Assembly: GCA_015061525.1 (NCBI GenBank)
Contig: SUWK01000002.1
Span: 1-64,000, forward strand
DNA: 64,000 nt
DNA from: Lentisphaerota bacterium
GTDB taxonomy: Bacteria; Verrucomicrobiota; Lentisphaeria; Victivallales; Victivallaceae
Reading direction: 5' to 3'
The position numbers and the translations under genes were made by a program. The notes below the pieces were generated by a model that made no database searches, was not told where the DNA came from, and was given only the letters and a program-made list of their open reading frames with translations. This document shows positions 41,184 through 49,215 of this stretch, piece by piece. How positions within the stretch are numbered: the stretch's first letter is position 1; the number at the start of each line of letters is the position of its first letter.

Positions 41184-42974
41184 ATGCGTAATGCTCTGAA
41201 CATAACCATCATCATCCTGCTGGCGGCGGTGGCCGCACTGCTGCTGATACTGATTTCGGCATTTGACCGGGCGCGGCAGGCAAATATCCTGCTCGCCGGG
41301 AAACTGGATTCCTTTCAGAACAACAGTTCGCTTTCCCGCAGCAGCGTACGCAGTGGTGATTTTGCCAACATGCAGTATTTTTCATCCCGGGCAATTGACG
41401 GCGGAAAACTTGCTGCAGCCATTTCCGCAGATCCGCCGGGTCTGAACCCGCTGCTTGCCAATGAAGCATCGGCACAGAGCATTTATTCGCTCTGTTCCAT
41501 GACGCTTGCCGAAAGAGATTGGCAGAATCCGGAAAACTTCCGTCCGCTGCTTGCGGAAAGTTTTCAAATATCCCCGGATCGGAAAAGTTACCGCATCAAG
41601 CTCCGGCAGGGAGTCATGTGGCACGCATTTACCGATCCGGAAACCGGCAAATACCATCCGCAAACGGAAGTTACTGCCGAAGACCTCAAATTCACCATTG
41701 ATGTTATCCGCGATCCCAAAGTCAACTGCGCCTCGCTGCGCAGTTATTACATTGATCTGCTGGAGGTCAAAGTCACCGGGAAATACGATTTGGAGATCAT
41801 CTGGAAAACCCGTTATTACGGATCTCTTGCCGCGACTTTGACCCTCTTTCCCCTGCCCCGTCACTTCTACATGCCCGACGGCAGGTTCGATCCGGAAAAA
41901 TTCAACTGCGATCACGCCCGCAACCGGATGATCGTCGGCTGCGGCCCCTATAAATTGCAGCAGTGGACGGCTGCGCGCTCCATTTCTCTTGAACGCAACA
42001 GTGATTATATCGGAACCGTATTCGGTGCCGCTCCGGCGATTTTGCAGCGGGAGTTTCAAATCATCAAGCTGCCCAACACTCAGTTCCAGTCACTGCTCGC
42101 CGGTAAACTCGGTATGCTCTCTCTCACCCCGGAACAGTGGCAGAAACGCACCGGCTCCAAAGAGTTTAACGGTGAAAGATTCCGCAAGATCAGCTATCCG
42201 GGTTCCGGTTACAGTTACATCGGCTACAACCAGCAGCTCCACTGTTTCAAAGATGCCAAAACCCGGCAGGCGTTGACCATGCTCATCGACCGGCAGGAGA
42301 TCCTTGATAAACTCATGTACGGTCACGGCAGGATCGCCAAAGGCCCGTTCATCCCCGGGTCTGTTTATTCCGATCCGGAAATTTCGCCGTGGAAATACGA
42401 TCCGGAACGTGCCAAAATCCTGCTCCGCGAAGCCGGATGGCGCGACAGTGACGGCGACGGTATTCTGGAAAGAAACGGTAAAAAGTTCTCATTCACCATG
42501 CTGCAGATATCGGGCAGTTCCATGCAGATGCGGATGCTGCCGATGATCAAGGATTACTTCGCCGCCGCCGGTATCGACATGCAGCTGCAGACCGTGGAAT
42601 GGAGCGTGCTGCTTGAACGGCTGAAAAAGCGGCAGTTTGAAGCGTGCAATCTGGGCTGGACCGGCTCGATAGACCCCGATCCGTATCAGATATTCCATTC
42701 CAGTCAATGTGCCGGTGACGGAGATAATTTCATCTCTTTCAAAAATGCTGCTCTGGATGATGCGATCCTTGAACTGCGGCAGGAGTTTGATATGGACAAA
42801 CGGATCCGGATCGCCCGGAAAATTGAAAAAATCCTTCATGAAGAGCAGCCGTACACTTTTATGTTTTATCCCGATGCTCTGCTGACGGTTTCCTGTGATT
42901 ATGAAAATGTCAAAGTTTTCCCGCAGGGAGTGGAACCTTTGAGTTTCTTTATGAAAAAGGAGAAAATCCGATGA
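41184..42974 (+). CDS. ABC transporter substrate-binding protein, family 5 (peptide/oligopeptide)
   Basis: N-terminal TM anchor, ISADPPGLNPLLANEASAQSIYSLCSMTL; start set to the Met after the upstream gene. Confidence 0.9.
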   Translation: MRNALNITIIILLAAVAALLLILISAFDRARQANILLAGKLDSFQNNSSLSRSSVRSGDFANMQYFSSRAIDGGKLAAAISADPPGLNPLLANEASAQSIYSLCSMTLAERDWQNPENFRPLLAESFQISPDRKSYRIKLRQGVMWHAFTDPETGKYHPQTEVTAEDLKFTIDVIRDPKVNCASLRSYYIDLLEVKVTGKYDLEIIWKTRYYGSLAATLTLFPLPRHFYMPDGRFDPEKFNCDHARNRMIVGCGPYKLQQWTAARSISLERNSDYIGTVFGAAPAILQREFQIIKLPNTQFQSLLAGKLGMLSLTPEQWQKRTGSKEFNGERFRKISYPGSGYSYIGYNQQLHCFKDAKTRQALTMLIDRQEILDKLMYGHGRIAKGPFIPGSVYSDPEISPWKYDPERAKILLREAGWRDSDGDGILERNGKKFSFTMLQISGSSMQMRMLPMIKDYFAAAGIDMQLQTVEWSVLLERLKKRQFEACNLGWTGSIDPDPYQIFHSSQCAGDGDNFISFKNAALDDAILELRQEFDMDKRIRIARKIEKILHEEQPYTFMFYPDALLTVSCDYENVKVFPQGVEPLSFFMKKEKIR

Positions 42975-43621
42975 GTGCGCTGCTCCCGGAAATCTGGCGG
43001 GATTTCCTTGTTTCCGCCGGAAAATCTCCAGACTTGTGGGAAATTCCGCTGGCGAAGGTCAACGCCAGACGCAAAGAGTGTACGGTCTATCCGCCGGAAC
43101 AGCTTGTTTTCAACGCCTTTGCTCTCACGCCGCCGGAAAAAGTAAAAATCGTCCTGCTCGGTCAAGACCCTTATCACGATGACGGTCAGGCTGAAGGGTT
43201 GGCATTTTCCGTACCCGATGGAGTTCCCCTGCCCCCGTCTTTGCGGAATATTTACAAAGAGTTTACCAGTGACCTCAACATTCCGGCACCGGCTTCCGGG
43301 CATTTGGGGCACTGGGCAGAAAAAGGTGTCCTGCTCATCAACGCTGTTCTTTCTGTAGATGCCCATACACCGGGCAGTCATGCTGAATACGGCTGGAAGG
43401 AATTCACCGATGCCGTAATTTCAGCATTGAGTGAAAAAAAATCCGGTATCGTCTTTATGCTCTGGGGAGCTTTTGCCCGGAAAAAATCTGCGCTGATCGA
43501 CCGTAAAAAACACTTCATTCTGGAAAATGCCCATCCTTCACCGCTCTCTGCCTACCGGGGATTTTTCGGCAGCCGCCCATTCTCACAGGCGACTGCCCTT
43601 CTTGACGACTGGCAATGGTAA
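42971..43621 (+). CDS. ung: Uracil-DNA glycosylase family 1
   Basis: LLGQDPYHDDGQAEGLAFSVPDG and HPSPLSAYRGFFG motifs. Confidence 0.95.
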   Translation: MSALLPEIWRDFLVSAGKSPDLWEIPLAKVNARRKECTVYPPEQLVFNAFALTPPEKVKIVLLGQDPYHDDGQAEGLAFSVPDGVPLPPSLRNIYKEFTSDLNIPAPASGHLGHWAEKGVLLINAVLSVDAHTPGSHAEYGWKEFTDAVISALSEKKSGIVFMLWGAFARKKSALIDRKKHFILENAHPSPLSAYRGFFGSRPFSQATALLDDWQW

Positions 43622-43630
43622 AAACATTAT
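43622..43630. repeat. Candidate target-site duplication, left copy (AAACATTAT)
   Basis: Identical 9-mer at 44079-44087 flanking the TIR element. Confidence 0.65.
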
Positions 43631-44078
43631 GCTCTGTTCCCAATATAGGTTGACAACATATTGCGCACACAAGTTGTGGAGGGTGTTAGCAGCGTTCAGT
43701 TTGCCTGAGGGGCGGGACACTACGTTTCCCTCCCCTCAAACTCCCCTCCCTCAAGAACCTTCCCCGTGACTGTTGCGGGGCATTGGGTTCTTCCCTCGGA
43801 GGTATGCGCCGTTTACTCTGTGGGGCGACCGCCAGACCGGCTTTGCCGGTCGTCAAACGGCTGCGCCTTACGGCTTGCCTGGGCAGTCTTTCCACGGCGT
43901 AACCGGCTTTTGCTCGTCCTCCGCTCATCCTCGCAACTTTTGTTGCATCGGCTTTGCTCGCATGTAAATGCTCGCAAAGTTCATTCGCATGCGGACTGCG
44001 CGCTCGCACCCTCGCGGTGCTCGCACCCGTGCGTTGAACGTTCCACGGAGGGCATCAACCAATATCGGGAACAGAGCC
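43631..44078. mobile_element. MITE-like non-autonomous element with terminal inverted repeats (copy B)
   Basis: Left end GCTCTGTTCCCAATATAGGTTGA and revcomp of right end GCTCTGTTCCCGATATTGGTTGA match at 21/23 positions. AAACATTAT occurs immediately left (43622-43630) and right (44079-44087). The interior is rich in short hairpins and has no convincing CDS. Confidence 0.78.
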
Positions 44079-44087
44079 AAACATTAT
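44079..44087. repeat. Candidate target-site duplication, right copy (AAACATTAT)
   Basis: Identical 9-mer at 43622-43630; contains the stop codon of the thioredoxin-like CDS. Confidence 0.65.
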
Positions 44088-44407
44088 TCCGGTTGATTGA
44101 AAAGTTCCATGACATCTTCGGCATCTGAAGTACCGACCAATCTTTCGATCTCTTCGCCATCGCGGAAAACCACCAGTGTCGGAACGATATCAACTTCAAA
44201 TTTTGCCGCTATCACCGGTGCTTCGTCAATGTCTATTCTGGTAATTTTCACCTGTGCCGGAAAGCGGTCTTCATCTGCCAACGCATTAAGCACGTCATTC
44301 TGCTTGTGACACGGCCCGTGCCACTGGGCAAAAAAATCCACCAGTACCACTCCGTCACGCACTGCCACCGGGAAAGCAGCGGCTGAAATTTTTTCGATTT
44401 TCTGCAT
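44084..44407 (-). CDS. Thioredoxin-fold protein with HGPC active site
   Basis: VDFFAQWHGPCHKQND, cis-Pro IVPTLVVFRDGEEIERLVG; start chosen after the GGAGGAAAATATG RBS. Confidence 0.85.
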   Translation of the reverse strand: MQKIEKISAAAFPVAVRDGVVLVDFFAQWHGPCHKQNDVLNALADEDRFPAQVKITRIDIDEAPVIAAKFEVDIVPTLVVFRDGEEIERLVGTSDAEDVMELFNQPE

Positions 44408-44476
44408 ATTTTCCTCCTCAAAAATTCCCTCTATCTGCAATATAAATCAATGAAAAGAAAAAACAATCCCCCCGGC

Positions 44477-44517
44477 AAAAAAAACGCCCTGAACTCCGGA
44501 ATTTCAGAGTTCAAGGC
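44477..44517 (-). terminator. Rho-independent terminator of cysS
   Basis: Minus strand GCCTTGAACTCtgaaattccgGAGTTCAGGGCGTTTTTTTT: hairpin followed by a T run. Confidence 0.85.
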
Positions 44518-44534
44518 AGACAAGTCAGAGCTTT

Positions 44535-45947
44535 TCAGAGCTTTTTCAGTTCCCATGCTCCGCCGGGAACATCCTTGATTGCATAACCGAGTTTGGTCAA
44601 TTCATCACGCAGACGGTCGCTTTCTGCAAAGTTTTTCGCTTTACGCGCGGCTGCACGCGCTTCAGCAAGAGCAGTAACTTCTGCCGGAACCGCAGCACTC
44701 TCACGCACCGCATCAACTTCAAAGCAGGCAATGACCCGGTCAAAATCCCGGAATGCCGCCAGCACCGCTTCGGCACCGTTTTTGGAAAGTTTCTGTTCAT
44801 CAGCCAGACGGTTCGCTCCGCGCATCAGATCAAACGCCGCCGCCAGAGCCGGAGCAATGTTCAGATCATCCGCCATAGCGGATGCAAAATCATTCTTTGC
44901 CCCGCTTACCAATTCACTGACCTCAGAACCATCACCATCGGCAGTCACGCCGCGCAAACGGTCAAAAAGCGCATCAAATTTGCCGAGCGTTTCCCGTGCC
45001 TGACCAAGAGCATCCAGAGTAAAGTTGAGTTTTTTACGGTAATGCGCGCCGACCAGCACCCAGCGGATCTCTCTGCCGCTCCAGCCTTTATTCTGCAAAT
45101 CACGCAGAGTATAAAAATTGCCCAGAGATTTGGACATTTTAGTACCGTCAACCATCAGGTGTTCACAATGCAGCCAGTAATTTACCCATTTTTTGCCGGT
45201 GGCACTCTCGCTCTGAGCGATCTCATCCTCATGGTGGGGGAACATGTTATCCACACCACCGGTATGAATGTCGAAAGATTCACCGAGATACTTCATCGAC
45301 ATGGCACTGCATTCAATATGCCATCCCGGACGCCCCTTGCCCCAGGGACTCTCCCAGAAGACGTCACCATCGGCTTCATCCCACGCTTTCCACAACGCAA
45401 AGTCACCAACCGCATCTTTGGCGTACTCATCAGTGGAAATACGCACGCCGTCACGCTGGTTTTCCCGGTCGATATGGGCAAGTTTGCCGTAATCTTTGCA
45501 CTTGTCAATGGAAAAGTATATGCACTTATCCTGCGCCTGATAGGCAAAACCCTTATCCATCAGTGTCTGGATGAGGTTTATCATCTCCGGGATATGATCG
45601 GTCGCCGCCGGATAGATCTCCGCAGGTTCGATCTTCAACGTTTTAATATCTTCAAAAAACGCTTTTTTGTACTTCGCGGTAAATTCACACAGCGGCAATC
45701 CCTCTTTCCGGGAATCGCGGATGGTCTTATCATCCACGTCGGTCAGGTTCATCACCTGAGTCACGGCATAACCGAAATATTCCAGCGTCCGGCGCAGAAT
45801 GTCTTCAAAAACATACGCCCGGAAGTTGCCGATATGAGCAAAGTTGTAAACCGTGGGCCCGCAGGTGTACATTTTGGCGCAACCGCTGGTCAATGCCTCA
45901 AATGTCATCTGACGGCGTTCAAGAGTGTTGAAAAAACGCACTTCCAT
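44535..45947 (-). CDS. cysS: Cysteinyl-tRNA synthetase
   Basis: YTCGPTVYNFAHIGNFRAYVFEDILRR, GGVDNMFPHHEDEIAQSE, KMSKSLGN. Confidence 0.97.
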   Translation of the reverse strand: MEVRFFNTLERRQMTFEALTSGCAKMYTCGPTVYNFAHIGNFRAYVFEDILRRTLEYFGYAVTQVMNLTDVDDKTIRDSRKEGLPLCEFTAKYKKAFFEDIKTLKIEPAEIYPAATDHIPEMINLIQTLMDKGFAYQAQDKCIYFSIDKCKDYGKLAHIDRENQRDGVRISTDEYAKDAVGDFALWKAWDEADGDVFWESPWGKGRPGWHIECSAMSMKYLGESFDIHTGGVDNMFPHHEDEIAQSESATGKKWVNYWLHCEHLMVDGTKMSKSLGNFYTLRDLQNKGWSGREIRWVLVGAHYRKKLNFTLDALGQARETLGKFDALFDRLRGVTADGDGSEVSELVSGAKNDFASAMADDLNIAPALAAAFDLMRGANRLADEQKLSKNGAEAVLAAFRDFDRVIACFEVDAVRESAAVPAEVTALAEARAAARKAKNFAESDRLRDELTKLGYAIKDVPGGAWELKKL

Positions 45948-46130
45948 ATTCTCTTCTCCAAAAATTTTTTATGGTATCGCTTATAATGTAATCTGTCACA
46001 GTTGATTTTTCAACTTGCAAACTGCGCTTATCGGCTTTATATTATTATAATTGTTAATTTTTTGGTAATGTTCCAAATTTTGTGAAGCGGAAGCATGAGC
46101 TTATAAACAAACATTTCTATCAGTGTATAA

Positions 46131-46345
46131 AACATATCACACAAGTTGTGATTTGTCAACAAAGCCGGTACGGGTTTGATCCAACCGGCTTGTCAAGGCG
46201 TAGCTTTATGCGAAGACTGATGGATGGATTGCGGAGGAAGGTCGTGTTTTGCGACGAGTACGGAGCAGTAGTGTACTATGTACTCGACGGCTCCGGCACA
46301 GGAGCAAGGCGCGAGATTACCCGCAAGGTGCCAGTGCAGGTTAGA
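46131..46345. other. Structured intergenic element (candidate ncRNA or repeat)
   Basis: Several nested and adjacent perfect or near-perfect stems (46162-46169/46184-46191; 46229-46234/46321-46326; 46241-46245/46251-46255; 46256-46261/46280-46285; 46290-46294/46301-46305). Also shares AACATAT...CACACAAGTTGTG with the MITE-like element. Confidence 0.5.
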
Positions 46346-46392
46346 TTTTTCACAAAATTCAGGACAACAACAATTTTTTCAGGATTCAGGAT

Positions 46393-48054
46393 ATGAAATC
46401 TTTTATTGCACAACTGCGCTGGCTTTTTACGCCGCGCGATAAACGGAAATTTATTTTCATCGCCGTATTGATGGCATTTTCAGCATTGCTGGAATTGTTT
46501 GGGATCGGTATTCTGCTGGGGGCAGCTACGGTTTTTCTCGCTCCTGAAAGCGGGCTCGGCGTCACCACAACCGGAATTTTATCCCGATTGTTCCCCGGCG
46601 TCCCGGCACAATATCACACGGCATTGGCAATTTCCGGTATCGGCCTCCTGCTGGCAGCCAAAAATATCGTTGCCGTACAAATCGTACATATCCAGTCAAA
46701 ATTCATTTTTACCAAGCGCGATGAATTGGCAAAACGACTCTTCAAAACTTACCTCTGCGCAGATTACAAAAATTTCAGCGCTCTTTCCACTGATTACTGC
46801 ATCAGCAGTTTTTCCCGTTTGAATGATATGGGAACCCTCGTACTGCTGCCATCCATGCAGGTGCTTTCCGATATACTGGTGATCGCATTATTGACTGTCA
46901 CAGCCGTATATCTGTATCCGGTAGTGTCACTTTCCGGAATCGTTTTCATGCTGGTGATCGCAGCCGGTGTATCCGCTGCAACCGCCAAGGCAAACAAAAA
47001 ATACGGCCGGCAGCTCATTGTTCACCACATTGACGAAAACCGGATACTTCAAGCCGGCATCACCGGCAAAAAAACTGTCTTATGTGCAGCAAAAACGGAG
47101 TTCTTCATTGAAAAATTCGCCGTTGCCAACCGGGATCTCAACCGGATCTACCGCAAACTCTACAATCTCGGACAACTGCCGCGGCTCTCTCTGGAATCAG
47201 CCTCCATCCTGCTCGTAACCGGAGTTTTTTCCGTCATGGTGATATTGAATGTCCCTAAAACTGATATCATGCTGACATTCGCCGTTTTGACCGCTGTCAT
47301 AGGCAGAATACTCCCGGCAATGAGCCGCTGTCACTACAATCTGACCCTCATCCGCCAACACAGCCCGCTTATGAAAGCCATCTGCAGCGATTTACGCGAA
47401 TTACCGCAGGAACCGGAGCCATCCGGTATCGCCGCCAATGCAGCAGAAACAATTAAATTCAACAACATCACGTTTTCTTATCAGGACGGTAAAACTATTT
47501 TTGACAACTTCTCCCTCACCATCCAGCCGAAGACCTCCCTCTCCATCGCCGGACGTTCCGGCAGAGGTAAAACCACACTTATTGATCTGCTCCTCGGTCT
47601 GCTCAACCCGGATTCCGGCACCATTACTGCCGGAAATGTTCCCATCAACAACGACCTTGCCGCATGGCGCAGACAGATCGGCATCGTGCCGCAAAATATT
47701 TTTCTGCTGGAAGGGACTGTCGCTGAAAACGTTGCTTTCGGAGAGAACAATATTGATCTTGAAAAAGTAAAACGCTCCCTCCGGCTCGCCGGATTGAGCG
47801 ATTTTGCTCCTGATTTCCTCCTCACCGCTCAAGGAAACCTTTCCGGAGGTCAACGGCAGAGGATCGGTATCGCCAGAGCGTTGTACCACGATGCCAAACT
47901 GCTCATCCTTGATGAAGCTACCAGCGCACTGGATACCGACACTGAAAACGCTTTCTGCGAAGTTCTCAACGGTCTTAAAGGAAAACTCACCCTCATCGTC
48001 ATCTCACACCGTCAATCCACTCTGGATGCCTGTGATGAAAAACTCGTTCTTTAA
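46393..48054 (+). CDS. ABC exporter, fused TM and ATP-binding domains
   Basis: N-terminal TM domain; AGRSGRGKTTLIDLLLG, LSGGQRQRIGIARAL, LLILDEATSALD. Confidence 0.93.
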   Translation: MKSFIAQLRWLFTPRDKRKFIFIAVLMAFSALLELFGIGILLGAATVFLAPESGLGVTTTGILSRLFPGVPAQYHTALAISGIGLLLAAKNIVAVQIVHIQSKFIFTKRDELAKRLFKTYLCADYKNFSALSTDYCISSFSRLNDMGTLVLLPSMQVLSDILVIALLTVTAVYLYPVVSLSGIVFMLVIAAGVSAATAKANKKYGRQLIVHHIDENRILQAGITGKKTVLCAAKTEFFIEKFAVANRDLNRIYRKLYNLGQLPRLSLESASILLVTGVFSVMVILNVPKTDIMLTFAVLTAVIGRILPAMSRCHYNLTLIRQHSPLMKAICSDLRELPQEPEPSGIAANAAETIKFNNITFSYQDGKTIFDNFSLTIQPKTSLSIAGRSGRGKTTLIDLLLGLLNPDSGTITAGNVPINNDLAAWRRQIGIVPQNIFLLEGTVAENVAFGENNIDLEKVKRSLRLAGLSDFAPDFLLTAQGNLSGGQRQRIGIARALYHDAKLLILDEATSALDTDTENAFCEVLNGLKGKLTLIVISHRQSTLDACDEKLVL

Positions 48055-48094
48055 AACTCTCTCTTGAATACGGAAGGCGGAAGTATGCTGCCGG

Positions 48095-49033
48095 TCACTG
48101 CAGTGCCAGACAAACCAAACCGGAAATGCACAAAACAAGTGAAATAATCTGTACCGGTTTGGCTTTTTCTTTCAGAATAAATATACTCGTCAAAGTAAAA
48201 CTTACGATACAGGAACCCACCATCATCGGGTAACACAGCATACCAAGTCCATATTTACCCATGACAAACATTCCCGGATAAAAGAGCAAATAGCTGGTAA
48301 GCAAACTGAATGTCTGCAATACCCCTACATATTTCCACAAATGCAGATTGACAAAATTCTCTTTCAGCTGCCGTTTTTTCTCTTCATTCAGCGTAAAAAG
48401 CATATAACCGACCGATGCTGCCACCGCTCCGGCGGAGGTCGCCATCGTACAGAATATACTGCTGACCATCCGCGCTTCCGGATAATACGTCGGCAAAGTT
48501 GCCAGATTCTGCTGAACAGCACAGATCGTCAACGCACAAAATGATATAAGTTTCCACGCCCCGCCGGATCTGGTACTGTTATCCTTGGCCATGCCAAATC
48601 CGGCCAGTGCCATCAGCAGCAATACCACACCGATCGCTTTCATCCAGTTCACACCGGTATTGAAAAAGATCATTCCGACTATGAACGGAAACACCATCGC
48701 AGACTGAATGATCGACCAGATTATGCCGTTTGGCCCATGCTGCATAGCTTTGGACATCAACTGCAGCATGAAAAAATTCAAAAATCCTGAAAAAAAGTAG
48801 AGTCCCAGTGTGATCAACAGCCATTTAAGCGGACACTCCGGAGCGGACGCCCCGGTAAAAAATACGATCACCAAACTGGCAAGCGTCGAAACCACCGCTC
48901 CGAAAAACTGTACCAGTGCCACATTTACACCTTTTTTGGGAGCATCCCCCATCACCAGGCCAACCAGACACCAGCTCGTTCCGACCGTTACCATCGCAGC
49001 AATACCGAAACCCAATGTATTGAATATTTCCAT
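48095..49033 (-). CDS. DMT superfamily transporter (RhaT/GRP-like)
   Basis: 312 aa, about 10 TM segments. Confidence 0.65.
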   Translation of the reverse strand: MEIFNTLGFGIAAMVTVGTSWCLVGLVMGDAPKKGVNVALVQFFGAVVSTLASLVIVFFTGASAPECPLKWLLITLGLYFFSGFLNFFMLQLMSKAMQHGPNGIIWSIIQSAMVFPFIVGMIFFNTGVNWMKAIGVVLLLMALAGFGMAKDNSTRSGGAWKLISFCALTICAVQQNLATLPTYYPEARMVSSIFCTMATSAGAVAASVGYMLFTLNEEKKRQLKENFVNLHLWKYVGVLQTFSLLTSYLLFYPGMFVMGKYGLGMLCYPMMVGSCIVSFTLTSIFILKEKAKPVQIISLVLCISGLVCLALQ

Positions 49034-49162
49034 GATTATATCTCTTTTTATGTTGTTTTTTGGGGGGATATCCCTGAATTTTCACAAAAATCAAAATCTT
49101 GAATTTTTCAATCTGCGGCGCAAAAACATGCCGTTTCCCTCATCTCTTTGCGCCGTATATTG

Positions 49163-49202
49163 AAAGTGCGGAACCGGAAAACAAAATCCGGTTCCGCACT
49201 TT
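49163..49202 (-). terminator. Long perfect hairpin between the dehydrogenase operon and the DMT transporter
   Basis: AAAGTGCGGAACCGG / CCGGTTCCGCACTTT, perfect 15 bp stem with 10 nt loop; located just after the CDS stop on the minus strand. Confidence 0.7.
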
Positions 49203-49215
49203 GACAACGGAATAA

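Noticed and set aside
43686-44009. ORFs inside the MITE-like element (e.g. 107 aa minus, 120 aa plus)
   Set aside because: Arise from GC-rich dyad repeats; no RBS or recognisable domain, and not transposase-like.
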